The notes: a model not told the origin generated them from the letters alone. A DNA stretch of 64,000 bases from Methylocapsa palsarum (GCF_900114285.1 NZ_FOSN01000007.1:62001-126000), one strand, 5' to 3'. Counted from the stretch's first letter, positions 37,464 through 47,038 are shown. A program made the numbers and translations.

Positions 37464-38186
37464 TCAGATCGCCTGACCCTCCGAGAGCCACGCGCCGAGA
37501 AACGCGTTCGACCAGCGCGCGATGGCTCTATCGTGACGAAGCCATCCTTCGAGATGCCTGTGACGGGGATGCGCTCCCGGCGAAACCATACGATCCTGAC
37601 ACGTCATCGACCACCGGCACATCATGGCGAGGGTCACCTCGGGATGAAACTGAAGCCCGTAGGCCGCCGGTCCGTAGCGGAAGGCCTGCGCCTCGAAATC
37701 CTTCCCGCTGGCCAGAAGGGTCGCCCCTTTCGGCAGCTCGAACCCTTCGCGATGCCATTGGTAGACGCGGTCGGGAAACCGGCAATCGCAGACCTGATGG
37801 CCCTGCTCGGTCGGATGAATGGGATAATATCCGACCTCGACTCGCCCCTGCGGATGCGGACGCACGCAATGACCAAGATGGGTCGCGAGCATTTGCGCGC
37901 CGAGGCAAATGCCGAGCAGCGGCTTTTCTTCCTTCAATGGCGTTTCGATCCATTGAATTTCGCGGCGGATCCAAGCGTCCGTGTCGTTGACGCTCATCGG
38001 CCCGCCGAAAATGATCACGCCAACGTGATCACAAAGCGTGGCGGGCAGCGGATCTCCGAACCGCGGACGCCGGACGTCGAGCTGATACCCTTTGGTCAGC
38101 AGAAGACGGCCGAGCCTGCCCGCCGTGGAATGTTCCTGGTGCAGGATGATGAGAACCCTGCCGGAGGAATCGTGTCGCGATGCCAT
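37464..38186 (-). CDS. Class I glutamine amidotransferase-like protein
   Basis: The 240-residue stand-alone GATase1 domain has the nucleophile in GICLGAQM, and His and Glu in YGLQFHPEVT; the oxyanion strand is VIIFGGPMSVND. This group is related to the GMP-synthase-type GATase (GATase1_2), usually of unknown partner. The ATG at 38186 (MASRHDSSGR) is preferred to the open-frame start at 38249. It is downstream of the TerB gene in the same direction. Confidence 0.85.
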   Translation of the reverse strand: MASRHDSSGRVLIILHQEHSTAGRLGRLLLTKGYQLDVRRPRFGDPLPATLCDHVGVIIFGGPMSVNDTDAWIRREIQWIETPLKEEKPLLGICLGAQMLATHLGHCVRPHPQGRVEVGYYPIHPTEQGHQVCDCRFPDRVYQWHREGFELPKGATLLASGKDFEAQAFRYGPAAYGLQFHPEVTLAMMCRWSMTCQDRMVSPGAHPRHRHLEGWLRHDRAIARWSNAFLGAWLSEGQAI

Positions 38187-38288
38187 ATAGCGCAAGTGTG
38201 ACCAACAACGCAGGCGCGCGTCAAGCGATTTTGCTGCAACAGCGAACAAACAATTCAGGGCCGAAGGCGAAAGCCGGAAAATCCGCCC

Positions 38289-38759
38289 TTATGCGGAATC
38301 CTTGGCCACTGAATCCCTCGCCGCGCGCTGGCGCGCCTGGACCCGGTCGTTGTTGGAAATATCGAGCAGTTCGGCGATGCGCCCGATCGTGCTTTCCTCG
38401 AATTCATCGATCTTGCCGTCGACCAAAGCGATATCCCACATCATTTCCACGATGTTCGCCCGGCCCTCCTCGTCAAGGCGGCGCTTCAGAACGCTGGTGA
38501 ACTGGAAAAAATCGATTGCTTCGCGGTCGCTTTCCTCCCCCTCGGCGATCAACTCGGCGGTCGCCGCCGCGTCGAGACCGAACCGCTCCTCGATGAGGTT
38601 GGTCAGGCGGTTGCGCTCGGCCTCATCGGCCTTGCCGTCGATCTTGGCGATATTGATCACAAGCGCCACGGCGGCGAGGCGGTAATCGTCGTCGCCGAAA
38701 GCCTTTTTGGGTTCGGAGCCGCTGAGTTCGGTGAGAAACGCCTTCAAATTGTCGAACAT
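38289..38759 (-). CDS. TerB-family protein
   Basis: This 156-residue helical protein carries the TerB metal-binding fold: AAVALVINIAKIDGKADEAERNRLTNLIEERFGL and a second repeat MWDIALVDGKIDEFEESTIGRIAELLDIS, each with the conserved DGxxDxxE pattern. TerB proteins bind divalent metals and are linked to tellurite or envelope stress. Here it stands alone without other ter genes. MFDNLKAFL at 38759 is the natural start. Confidence 0.88.
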   Translation of the reverse strand: MFDNLKAFLTELSGSEPKKAFGDDDYRLAAVALVINIAKIDGKADEAERNRLTNLIEERFGLDAAATAELIAEGEESDREAIDFFQFTSVLKRRLDEEGRANIVEMMWDIALVDGKIDEFEESTIGRIAELLDISNNDRVQARQRAARDSVAKDSA

Positions 38760-38849
38760 GCAGGGTCTCCATTCAGAGGTTTTTGCAAGAGATTCCAAGG
38801 GTTTGGCGAGGAGGTCGCGACTTTCGGCGCCAGCCAGGTCGACCCCCGG

Positions 38850-39284
38850 CTACCGAAGCATCAGGCACGTAAAATAACCCTCCGGGCGATGGTAGGCGCC
38901 GCGCAGGGCCTTCACCCAGGACTGACAAAGCGATTTCGAGGAAAAGCAGATTTTTTCGTCGCGCCAGTCGGTCCAGCTCCGCCCATAAGGATCGACGAAC
39001 GGGCGCCCGCCGGAGAAATGCCCGTACCAGACCGAGCGCCAGGGCAATTCCTCGGCGGTGATCTCGGACGGCTCCCAGAACGGCTGGCCGATCGAACATG
39101 GAACGCCTGCCTCCGGCGACGGACCGGGACCGACGGCGGGAGATGTCTGGCGAAGCTCCGACGCCTGGTCGATATCGGCGGCATGGCCCGGCGGCGGCAA
39201 ACTGGAAAGCGCCCACAAGGCGACGATTGCGCCGAGCGCAGGGCCGGACCGCCGGCCTGTTCGGGTTGCCTCGCATACGCCCAT
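38850..39284 (-). CDS. Exported protein, unrecognised
   Basis: The 144-residue protein has a signal peptide (about residues 15-36, GAIVALWALSSLPPPGHAAD) and a mature domain with four cysteines and the aromatic-rich pattern WYGHFSGGRPFVDPYGRSWTDWRDEKICFSSKSLCQSW. I do not recognise a characterised family. The paired cysteines suggest periplasmic disulfides. Confidence 0.7.
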   Translation of the reverse strand: MGVCEATRTGRRSGPALGAIVALWALSSLPPPGHAADIDQASELRQTSPAVGPGPSPEAGVPCSIGQPFWEPSEITAEELPWRSVWYGHFSGGRPFVDPYGRSWTDWRDEKICFSSKSLCQSWVKALRGAYHRPEGYFTCLMLR

Positions 39285-39598
39285 GAAATCAATCCCGCTG
39301 TCTGTTCCTTCGCCGCAGAAAAGCGGCTCGTGAAATCTTGAGCATGGAAAGAGCGACGCCTCAAGCGCGAAGGCGATTTTGTCGTAGGCTCCCCGATCAA
39401 TCGAGGCGCCATGGCGCCCGCGGCCTCGCCGAATCGACGCCGAAACCTAAGCCTTGAGCCCGCTCGCGCGCTCAGAAAACGCAAAGCCAAACGCGCGCCG
39501 GCGACTTTTCGCTCGACATTGGCGGTCGCTGCAGAAAGAAAAGGTCCGGCATATCCACGGGCGGACGCGTTTCGCCTTTTTTCCCTCCCGAGACCGCA
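39285..39598. other. pheT leader region
   Basis: pheS, the usual upstream partner of pheT, is absent. A 63-codon Arg-rich frame (39411-39602) overlaps the pheT start as ATGA; it could couple translation but has no conserved features, so I do not call it a gene. Confidence 0.4.
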
Positions 39599-42028
39599 AT
39601 GAAGTTCACCGTTTCCTGGCTCAAGGATCACATCGAGACGCACGCGACGCTCGAGGTCATTACCGCCGCCCTGACAAAAATCGGCCTTGAGGTCGAGCGC
39701 GTCGAAGACCGGGCGGCGGCCCTCAAGGACTTTGTCATCGCCTCGATTCTCGAGGCGAAACCGCATCCCAACGCCGACCGCCTGCAGGTCTGCCTCGTCG
39801 ACGCCGGGGGAGACGCGCCCGTGCAGGTCGTTTGCGGCGCGCCCAACGCCCGGGCGGGGATGAAGTCGGTTTTCGCTCCGCCTGGAGCCCTGATCCCGAG
39901 CAAGAACACCGTGCTCGGCAAAGGCGTCATTCGCGGCGTCGAATCGCTCGGAATGCTGTGTTCGGGCGCAGAACTCGAACTCGATTCCGAATCGGACGGA
40001 ATCCTCGACCTGCCCGAATCGGCGCCGGTTGGAACGGTTTACGCCGTCTGGGCCGGCCTTTCCGATCCGGTGATCGAAATCAATCTGTTGCCGAACCGTC
40101 CCGACGCCATGGGCGTCCACGGAATCGCGCGCGATCTCGCCGCCGCCGGACTAGGCCGCTTCAAGGACCGGCCCGTGACCTCCATTGAGGGCGCGTTTCC
40201 CTGCCCGATCGTGGCCCGGCTCGACCTCGCCGAGGGCGACGCGCATCTCGCGCCCGCCTTCGCGTTGCGCCTTGTCAAGGACGTGCGCAACGGGCCCAGC
40301 CCCGACTGGATGCAAAAGCGGCTCAAAGCCATCGGCCTGCGCCCGATCAACGCGCTCGTCGACATCACCAATTATCTCGCCTTCGACCGCGCAAGACCGC
40401 TGCATGTCTTCGACGCCGGCAAGGTGCGCGGCGCGATTTACGTGCGCCGGGCGAAATCCGGAGAGGAATTGCTGGCGCTCGACGGCAAGACCTACCTGCT
40501 CGACGAGAGCAATGTCGTCATCGCCGACGACGCGGGCGTCGAATCCCTCGCCGGCGTCATGGGCGGCACGGCGTCGGGCTGCGACGAGGCCACGACCTCG
40601 GTGCTGATCGAATCGGCGCTTTGGGACCCGGTCAATATCGCGCGGAGCGGACGCAGGCTCGGCCTGAATTCAGACGCCCGCTACCGCTTCGAGCGCGGCG
40701 TCGATCCGGCGTTCTGCCTGCCGGGCCTCGACCTCGCCACGGCGCTCGTGCTCGAATTCTGCGGCGGAACGGCCTCACAAACCTCGATCGCCGGAAAAAT
40801 TCCGCACCCCGCGACGCGCATCGTTTTTCCCTGGAGCGAAGTCAAGCGCCTCACCGGCCTGGAACTCGACGTCTCCGAAATGGCGGGCATTCTCGAATCG
40901 CTCGGATTCGAGATCGCCGGTTCGCCGGGCAACAGCGACCGGGTCGTCGTCAAGGCGCCGTCGTGGCGCCCCGACATCGAGGGCAAGGCCGACCTCGTCG
41001 AGGAGATCGTCCGCATCGCCGGACTTGACCGCGTCGCGCCGCGCGCCTTCCCTAGAGAAAACGCTCAGGTCGCGACAGCCGTCCTCACCCCGGCCCAGCG
41101 CCGCGTCCGAACCGCCAAAAGGTCGCTCGCCGCCTCGGGACTGGTCGAAGCGGTGACCTGGTCGTTCATTTCGCGCCAGCGCGCCGAACTGTTCGGCGGA
41201 GGAGCGCAAGCTCTCGCCCTCGCGAACCCGATCGCGCCAGAACTCTCCGACATGCGTCCGAGTCTTCTGCCGGGGCTGATCGCGGCGGCGCAACGCAGCG
41301 CCGACCGCGGCCATGGCGGCGCCGCGCTGTTCGAGGTCGGCCAGGTTTTCCTTGGGGACGAACCCGGCGGCCAGAAAATCGCGGCGGCCGCGATCCGGAC
41401 CGCGCCGGCGGGTTCCCTGGCGAGGCACTGGTCGCTCGCGCCGGGCGGCGTCGACGCCTTCGACGCCAAAGCCGACGTTCTCGCCCTCGTCGCCGCGCTT
41501 GGCGAGCCGACCAGCGGATTGCAGATCGTTCGGGGCGGACCGCCCTGGTTTCATCCCGGCCGCTCGGCGAAGCTCCAGTTCGGCGCCAAGAACGTCATCG
41601 GCGCCTTCGGCGAAATTCATCCGGCACGGCTTGAGGCGCTCGGCGCGCAGGGGCCGCTGGTTGGTTTTGAATTGATCCTCGATGACATACCGGCGCCCAA
41701 ATCAAGGCCGACAAAGACGAAATCGAAGCTCGAACTTTCGGACTTCATGCCGCTTGAGCGCGACTTCGCGTTTGTCGCCGATCGCTCCGTCGAAGCAGGC
41801 GATATCGTCAAGGCCGTGATGTCGGCCGATCGCGCCCTCATCTCGGAGGCCGGCGTGTTTGACGTCTACGAAGGGAAAGGAGTTCCCGAGGGCAAAAAAT
41901 CCATCGCTGTCTCGGTGATTTTGCAGCCGCGCGAAAAGACATTGACCGATTCCGAGATCGAAGCCGTCGCGGCCAGGATCATCGCCGAGGTCGCGAAAAA
42001 AACCGGCGCGGCGCTCAGAGGACTTTGA
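39599..42028 (+). CDS. pheT: Phenylalanyl-tRNA synthetase beta chain
   Basis: PheT charges tRNA-Phe together with PheS. The 809-residue chain shows the N-terminal tRNA-binding (EMAP-like) domain (LEAKPHPNADRLQVCLVDAGG), the B3/B4 editing region (RPINALVDITNYLAFDRARPLHVFDAGK, RRLGLNSDARYRFERGVDP), B5 (DLVEEIVRIAGLD) and the FDX-ACB anticodon-binding C-terminus (FMPLERDFAFVADRSVEAGDI). Length is normal. The gene stands alone and is convergent with rplT-rpmI, unlike the common rpmI-rplT-pheS-pheT order. Confidence 0.96.
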   Translation: MKFTVSWLKDHIETHATLEVITAALTKIGLEVERVEDRAAALKDFVIASILEAKPHPNADRLQVCLVDAGGDAPVQVVCGAPNARAGMKSVFAPPGALIPSKNTVLGKGVIRGVESLGMLCSGAELELDSESDGILDLPESAPVGTVYAVWAGLSDPVIEINLLPNRPDAMGVHGIARDLAAAGLGRFKDRPVTSIEGAFPCPIVARLDLAEGDAHLAPAFALRLVKDVRNGPSPDWMQKRLKAIGLRPINALVDITNYLAFDRARPLHVFDAGKVRGAIYVRRAKSGEELLALDGKTYLLDESNVVIADDAGVESLAGVMGGTASGCDEATTSVLIESALWDPVNIARSGRRLGLNSDARYRFERGVDPAFCLPGLDLATALVLEFCGGTASQTSIAGKIPHPATRIVFPWSEVKRLTGLELDVSEMAGILESLGFEIAGSPGNSDRVVVKAPSWRPDIEGKADLVEEIVRIAGLDRVAPRAFPRENAQVATAVLTPAQRRVRTAKRSLAASGLVEAVTWSFISRQRAELFGGGAQALALANPIAPELSDMRPSLLPGLIAAAQRSADRGHGGAALFEVGQVFLGDEPGGQKIAAAAIRTAPAGSLARHWSLAPGGVDAFDAKADVLALVAALGEPTSGLQIVRGGPPWFHPGRSAKLQFGAKNVIGAFGEIHPARLEALGAQGPLVGFELILDDIPAPKSRPTKTKSKLELSDFMPLERDFAFVADRSVEAGDIVKAVMSADRALISEAGVFDVYEGKGVPEGKKSIAVSVILQPREKTLTDSEIEAVAARIIAEVAKKTGAALRGL

Positions 42029-42040
42029 GAGGATAAAACC

Positions 42041-42457
42041 TTGCGACCTTTTCAATTTTTTTGCGCGATGGCGCTCTGCGTCGCGGCGGGCGCCCTGCCC
42101 GGAACGGCGGACGCGGCGCCCCGAACGATCGACGATTGCGAATCGATCCAGGCGCCCGACGCCTATAATCAGTGCCTTGCCGCCTTCGGCCCCGTCGCTC
42201 ACGCTCACGGCGGCGTCGCGAATGTTGAGGAGCCGGCCGCAGGCGCACCGGACACGCATTCAGAGTCGTCGGAGCCGGCTAAAGCGTCGAAATCGCAGTC
42301 CCGGCGCGGACATTGGGCGCACGCCGCGCATCACGAGAAGAAGCATCAAGGCGCCGGCAAGGGCGGACATCGCCATCGGGTCGCCGCGAGCGGGCGTTCG
42401 CAAGGCGGCAAAAGATTGCAGTTCAGCGTCGTGTCGGGACACACGCGCCTGCGTTGA
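42041..42457 (+). CDS. Exported His/Lys-rich protein, unrecognised
   Basis: A signal peptide (RPFQFFCAMALCVAAGALPGTADA) precedes a short conserved-looking stretch with two cysteines (TIDDCESIQAPDAYNQCLAAFG), then a low-complexity basic tail (GHWAHAAHHEKKHQGAGKGGHRHR). It starts 12 nt after pheT, so it is likely co-transcribed. The His-rich tail might bind metal. A terminator follows. Confidence 0.72.
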   Translation: MRPFQFFCAMALCVAAGALPGTADAAPRTIDDCESIQAPDAYNQCLAAFGPVAHAHGGVANVEEPAAGAPDTHSESSEPAKASKSQSRRGHWAHAAHHEKKHQGAGKGGHRHRVAASGRSQGGKRLQFSVVSGHTRLR

Positions 42458-42460
42458 TGA

Positions 42461-42498
42461 TAAAAAGCTCCCGCATTTGAATGCGGGAGCCTTTTTCA
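42461..42498. terminator. Bidirectional rho-independent terminator
   Basis: GCTCCCGCATT and AATGCGGGAGC form an 11-bp stem around a 3-nt loop, with A-rich and T-rich flanks on both sides. It serves the pheT operon and could also end leftward transcripts. The next 40 bp contain CTTGGC-type direct repeats (42503-42545). Confidence 0.88.
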
Positions 42499-42571
42499 AA
42501 TACTTGGCCAAAAATACTTGGCGAGGAACCCTTGGCGAGGCATTCCCCCGCGCAATCAGGCCTTCGGCAGT

Positions 42572-42952
42572 TCAGGCCTTGGCGGGCTCAGGCTTGGCCG
42601 GCAAGGCGGCTTTCGCCTGCTCGACAATCGCCTTGAACGCCTCGGGCTGGCTGATGGCGAGTTCGGACAGAACCTTGCGGTCGATCTCGATTCCGGCCTT
42701 GGCGAGCCCGTCGATGAACCGCGAATAGGTGAGCCCCAGTTCGCGCACCGCGGCGTTGACCCGCTGAATCCACAACGCGCGGAAGACGCGCTTTTTGGCC
42801 CGGCGATCGCGCGTCGCATATTGCATCGAGCGGTCGACGGCGGCCTTGGCGGCGCGGATCGTGTTCTTGCGGCGGCCATAGAAGCCTTTGGCCGCGGCGA
42901 GGGTTTTCTTGTGCTTGGCGTGCGAAGTGACGCCGCGTTTGACGCGTGCCAT
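42572..42952 (-). CDS. rplT: 50S ribosomal protein L20
   Basis: The 126-residue protein [30 protein letters not shown]...[30 protein letters not shown] is unmistakable L20. The ATG at 42952 is chosen over 42958 (MIMARV), because L20 begins MARVKRG. The extra Ala/Pro-rich tail ([11 protein letters not shown]) is usual in alphaproteobacteria. It follows rpmI. Confidence 0.98.
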   Translation of the reverse strand: MARVKRGVTSHAKHKKTLAAAKGFYGRRKNTIRAAKAAVDRSMQYATRDRRAKKRVFRALWIQRVNAAVRELGLTYSRFIDGLAKAGIEIDRKVLSELAISQPEAFKAIVEQAKAALPAKPEPAKA

Positions 42953-43058
42953 GATCAATCTCCGGAGTGCTTGGAACCAGAGCGCTTATCCGCCGATCCG
43001 GCCATTGGCCGAAGGGGACGCTCTCAATGGAAAAACAGTACAAGTGGCCAGCGAGGCG

Positions 43059-43259
43059 TCAGCCGTTCGGCAGGAAGTACTTGATGATATTGTCGCCGTC
43101 GCTCTTGAACAGAACATTGGTCCCGCGCAAATTCCGGATCTGCTTGTTGGTGCGTTTGATCATGCCATGGCGCTTTCCGGCCTGCGCATACATGACCTTG
43201 CCGGTCCCGGTGATCTTGAAGCGCTTCTTCGCGCCCGATTTCGTCTTCAGTTTGGGCAT
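43059..43259 (-). CDS. rpmI: 50S ribosomal protein L35
   Basis: The 66-residue protein [20 protein letters not shown]...[17 protein letters not shown] is typical L35. It is the first gene of the rpmI-rplT pair. infC is not next to it. Confidence 0.98.
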   Translation of the reverse strand: MPKLKTKSGAKKRFKITGTGKVMYAQAGKRHGMIKRTNKQIRNLRGTNVLFKSDGDNIIKYFLPNG

Positions 43260-43480
43260 TTTGCTCGTCTCCGCCGGGCGTCTTGCGCCCGCATGTGTTT
43301 GATATGAGCAGGCTTACGCCCGCTCCCGTTCGTTTCCGAACGAGCGAACAAACCGCCACGGCAGCCCTACAGCCGGTCGGTTCGAAGCAGCGGCTTATAA
43401 AGGAAGGACGGGGAAAAGCAATGGCTTCGTAGCAATCCGGCCATAATTCGTTTCGCACCGCGAGCCTTCGGGAACCGCCG

Positions 43481-44866
43481 ATGTCTTACGCCTGCGCCCT
43501 TGGCGCCTCGAACTATGTCTTCCCGGATCTGCGCACGCTGCTCGCCCGCGCGTCGCCCGATCGCGCCGGCGACCGCCTCGCCGGATTGGCCGCAAGGAGC
43601 GGCGAGGAACGCGTCGCCGCCCGCATCGCCCTCGCCGACGTCGAACTCGTCCGCTTCCTCGGGGAAACGCTCGTTCCATATGAAACGGACGAAGTGACGC
43701 GGCTCATCCTCGACAGCCACGACCGCGCCGCGTTTGCTCCGGTCGCGTCGATGACCGTCGGCGATTTCCGCGATTTTCTTCTTTCGGACGAAGCCAGCGG
43801 CCGGTTTCTCGCCGCTCTCGCTCCTGGGATCACGCCAGAGATGGCGGCGGCCGTCTCGAAGCTGATGCGCAACCAGGATCTGATCGCGGCGGCGAGAAAG
43901 ATTTCGGTCGTGTCCCGCTTCCGCACCACCATCGGACTGCCGGGCAGACTCTCGGCGCGGCTTCAGCCCAATCACCCAAGCGACGATCTGACCGGCATCG
44001 GCGCGGCGATCCTCGACGGCCTGATGTATGGCTGCGGCGACGCCTGCATCGGGATCAATCCCGCGACCGACAGCGCCGCCCGCGCGCTCCTGCTGCTCGA
44101 GCGGATCGACGATCTGCGGCTTCGCTTTGACATCCCGACGCAATCCTGCGTCCTCGCGCATGTGACGACGACGCTTCAAGTCATCGCGCGCGGCGGTCCG
44201 GTCGATCTCGTGTTTCAGTCGGTCGCCGGCTCGGAAGCAGCCAACCGCGCCTTCGGCGTCGATCTCGCCCTGCTTGATGAAGCCCATTCCGCCGTCCGCG
44301 GCCTGAACCGAGCGCCGCAGGGCGCGAACCTCATGTATTTCGAGACCGGCCAGGGGGCGGCGCTTTCGGCGGGGGCGCATCACGGAGTGGATCAGCAGAC
44401 CATGGAGGCGCGGGCCTACGCCGTCGCGCGGCGCTATTCGCCGCTGCTCGTCAACACCGTCGTCGGCTTCATCGGCCCGGAATATCTTTACGACGGCAAG
44501 GAGATCATCCGCGCGGGACTCGAGGATCATTTCTGCGGCAAGCTGCTCGGGCTGCCGATGGGTGCCGACGTCTGCTACACCAACCACGCTAGAGCCGATC
44601 AGGACGATATGGACAACCTTCTGACCCTCCTTGGCGTCGCAGGCTGCGCCTATGTCATGGGCGTGCCGGGAGCCGACGACATCATGCTCGGCTACCAATC
44701 CACCTCCTATCACGACGCGCTCTATGTCCGACGCGCGCTCGGGCTACGCCCGGCCCCCGAATTCGAATCCTGGCTGAAAACCTATGAAATCATGGATGCG
44801 CGCGCGCGGGTGCGCCCGAAATTGACGGGACGCTCGGCGAAGCTGCTCGGGCGAGGCGCGTCATGA
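43481..44866 (+). CDS. eutB: Ethanolamine ammonia-lyase large subunit
   Basis: EutB is the catalytic TIM-barrel subunit of the B12-dependent enzyme that splits ethanolamine to acetaldehyde and ammonia. The 461 residues include LMRNQDLIAAARKISVVSRFRTTIG, GDACIGINPATDS, PTQSCVLAHVTT and a final MLGYQSTSYHDAL. It overlaps eutC by 4 nt (ATGA). No microcompartment, EutA reactivase or transporter is in the window. Confidence 0.96.
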   Translation: MSYACALGASNYVFPDLRTLLARASPDRAGDRLAGLAARSGEERVAARIALADVELVRFLGETLVPYETDEVTRLILDSHDRAAFAPVASMTVGDFRDFLLSDEASGRFLAALAPGITPEMAAAVSKLMRNQDLIAAARKISVVSRFRTTIGLPGRLSARLQPNHPSDDLTGIGAAILDGLMYGCGDACIGINPATDSAARALLLLERIDDLRLRFDIPTQSCVLAHVTTTLQVIARGGPVDLVFQSVAGSEAANRAFGVDLALLDEAHSAVRGLNRAPQGANLMYFETGQGAALSAGAHHGVDQQTMEARAYAVARRYSPLLVNTVVGFIGPEYLYDGKEIIRAGLEDHFCGKLLGLPMGADVCYTNHARADQDDMDNLLTLLGVAGCAYVMGVPGADDIMLGYQSTSYHDALYVRRALGLRPAPEFESWLKTYEIMDARARVRPKLTGRSAKLLGRGAS

Positions 44867-45606
44867 CCTCGGCGCAGGAAGATTTCTGGGCTTTTCTGCG
44901 CGCGGCGACGCCGGCGAGGATCGCCCTCGGGCGGACCGGCGACAGCCTGCCGACCCGGCGCGTGCTGGACTTCCAGCTGGCGCATGAGCAGGCCCGCGAC
45001 GCGGTCCACGCCGAACTCGACGCCGACGCACTAGGGGAAGAACTTAGCGCCTGGACCCCGGCGATCGTTCACAGCGAAGCCGCGGACCGCACGTCCTTTC
45101 TGCAACGGCCCGATCTTGGCCGCGCGCTTTCGCCGCACTCGGCAAAAGCGCTTATCCCCGGCAATTATGACGTAACCATCGTCATCGCGGACGGGCTTTC
45201 CGCCGCCGCCGCGCAAACGCTGGCGCCGACCGTCTGCCGGATGCTGCTGGCGCAAGATTTCGTCTTCGCGCCTCCGGTCGTCGCGGTTCAGGCGCGGGTC
45301 GCCCTCGGCGATGAGATCGCAGTCGCGCAGGGCGCACGGATGGTCGTCATGCTGATCGGGGAAAGGCCGGGGCTCTCCGCCTGCCGCAGCCTTGGCGCCT
45401 ATGTGACCTTCGATCCGCGGCCGGGCGTCACCACCGACGCCGGACGCAATTGCGTCTCGAACATCCGTCCCGGCGGGCTTTCGGCGGAAGAGGCGAGTTC
45501 GCGCATCCTCGCGATCATGCGTCTCGCCCAGACCATCAAAGCGACAGGGACACGGCTCAAGGAGGACGCCGCACTGGCCTTGACGGCGCCTCAGAACATC
45601 AGCTGA
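44863..45606 (+). CDS. eutC: Ethanolamine ammonia-lyase small subunit
   Basis: The 247-residue EutC has the base-off B12 contact region (NYDVTIVIADGLSAAAAQTLAPTVCRML), LIGERPGLSACRSLGAYVTFDPRPG and RNCVSNIRPGGLSAEEAS. It completes the active site with EutB. The start overlaps the eutB stop. Its stop overlaps the convergent aldo/keto reductase gene by 8 bp. Confidence 0.95.
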   Translation: MTSAQEDFWAFLRAATPARIALGRTGDSLPTRRVLDFQLAHEQARDAVHAELDADALGEELSAWTPAIVHSEAADRTSFLQRPDLGRALSPHSAKALIPGNYDVTIVIADGLSAAAAQTLAPTVCRMLLAQDFVFAPPVVAVQARVALGDEIAVAQGARMVVMLIGERPGLSACRSLGAYVTFDPRPGVTTDAGRNCVSNIRPGGLSAEEASSRILAIMRLAQTIKATGTRLKEDAALALTAPQNIS

Positions 45607-46555
45607 CGGCGGCGAGAATATCTTCGGCGCGCTCGAACAATTCGGGCGCGATTTCGAGGTCCGCCGCCGCCGCGTTCTCGACAACCTGCGCCGGCCGCGT
45701 CGCGCCGATGATGGCGGAGGCCACCTCCCGCCGGCGCAACACCCACGCGAGCGCGAATTGCGCGAGGCCGACGCCGGCCTCCTGCGCCACGCGCCGAACC
45801 TGCTCGACCGCTTCCAGAACCGGCGTCTCCAGCCATCGCCTCGGCATCATCGAACCCATCTGAGGCGAGGCGACCCGGGAATCGTTGGGCGCCGGCGCAT
45901 TCGGCTTGTACTTGCCCGTCAGCACGCCTTGCGCCAGCGGCGACCAGACGATCTGGCTGATCCCGAGGGCGGCGCAGCCAGGGAAGATGTCCTGTTCCGG
46001 CTTGCGCCAGAGCATCGAATATTGCGGCTGGCTCGAGACGAAAAGCGGCGCGCCGCTTTTCGCGGACTGAAGTTCCGCCGCCTGTTCGATCTTGTCGCGC
46101 GGCCATTCGCTAAAGCCGATATAGCGCGCCTTGCCCTGGCGGACCACATCGGTCAGCGCCGCCATGGTCTCGTCAAGCGGCGTCTCGTCATCATAGCGGT
46201 GGCACTGATAAAGATCGACGTGATCGGTTCGAAGACGCTTCAGCGAAGCGTCGATCTGTTTCAGGATTTGCGCCCGCGAAAGACCCCAATCGGAGTCGCT
46301 CATCGGGAAATAGGCCTTGGTCGCGAGAACATAGGAGCCGCGGTCAACACCTTTCAGCACTTCGCCAAGGAACGTCTCGGACGCCCCGCGTCCGTAAACA
46401 TTCGCCGTATCGAGGAAATTGACCCCGACGTCGAGAGCCTTGTAGACGCACGCCGCCGCCTGAGCCCGTTCGACGCCGCCAGAATAGGTCAGCCAGGACC
46501 CCAGCGAAATCACAGAAACGCGCAGGTCGCTCTCGCCAAGCTGTCGATATTTCAA
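45599..46555 (-). CDS. Aldo/keto reductase (AKR6, Kv-beta-like)
   Basis: The 318-residue TIM-barrel oxidoreductase carries Asp and Tyr in FLDTANVYGRGASE, Lys in YVLATKAYF and His in LYQCHRYDDETP, and the NADPH-binding end SAIIGATRPAQVVENAAA. The frame is open to an ATG at 46684, but the first 43 codons look non-coding; TTG at 46555 (MKYRQLGESDLRVSVISLGSWLTYSGG-like, TTG read as Met) follows GGGAAG and starts the barrel. Substrate unknown. Confidence 0.85.
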   Translation of the reverse strand: MKYRQLGESDLRVSVISLGSWLTYSGGVERAQAAACVYKALDVGVNFLDTANVYGRGASETFLGEVLKGVDRGSYVLATKAYFPMSDSDWGLSRAQILKQIDASLKRLRTDHVDLYQCHRYDDETPLDETMAALTDVVRQGKARYIGFSEWPRDKIEQAAELQSAKSGAPLFVSSQPQYSMLWRKPEQDIFPGCAALGISQIVWSPLAQGVLTGKYKPNAPAPNDSRVASPQMGSMMPRRWLETPVLEAVEQVRRVAQEAGVGLAQFALAWVLRRREVASAIIGATRPAQVVENAAAADLEIAPELFERAEDILAAVS

Positions 46556-46690
46556 TCCGACTTCCCGAAGTCGCGTTAGACTCAGCCCTAAATGCAAAGG
46601 TCTGCGCCGTCCGGTCGAGCGCTCCGCACCGTCGATCACGGACGGATCAAGCACGGCGGGCGCATCGCCTCTGCGCGATGACACGAGTGT

Positions 46691-47038
46691 TTATTTTAGA
46701 TGCTGCGCAAGAAACTTGTTCATTTCGAACATCGTGACTTTGTTCTTCCCGAAAACCGCGGTGAGCTTGTCGTCGGCGAGGATTTCCCGCTTGTTGGCTT
46801 CGTTCTGGAGCTTGTGCTTCTTGATATATTCCCAGACCTTGCTCACGACCTCGGTGCGCGGCAGCGGAGCCGATCCGACGACGGCCGCGAGTTCCTTCGA
46901 GGGCTGCAGAGGTTTCGAAAATGCGCTGGAAGCCGGTTTCGCGGTCTTGGCGGCGGCTTTGCCGGCCGGAGCCTTCTCGGAAGCCTTTGCCGGAGCCTTG
47001 CTCGCCGCGGCTTGCGGCTTCTTGGGTGTAGTTGTCAT
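46691..47038 (-). CDS. SWIB/MDM2-domain protein
   Basis: The 115-residue protein has an Ala/Lys/Pro-rich N-terminal half, like a histone H1-type tail, and a SWIB domain in the second half (LAAVVGSAPLPRTEVVSKVWEYIKKHKLQNEANKREILADDKLTAVFG). Bacterial SWIB proteins probably act on chromatin or topology. A strong TAAGGAGG site lies 10 nt before the ATG. Confidence 0.92.
   Translation of the reverse strand: MTTTPKKPQAAASKAPAKASEKAPAGKAAAKTAKPASSAFSKPLQPSKELAAVVGSAPLPRTEVVSKVWEYIKKHKLQNEANKREILADDKLTAVFGKNKVTMFEMNKFLAQHLK

Noticed and set aside
39411-39602. Upstream ORF overlapping the pheT start, as a leader peptide or pheS remnant
   Set aside because: It has no run of Phe codons, no PheS C-terminal motif and no ribosome site; only the ATGA overlap is suggestive.
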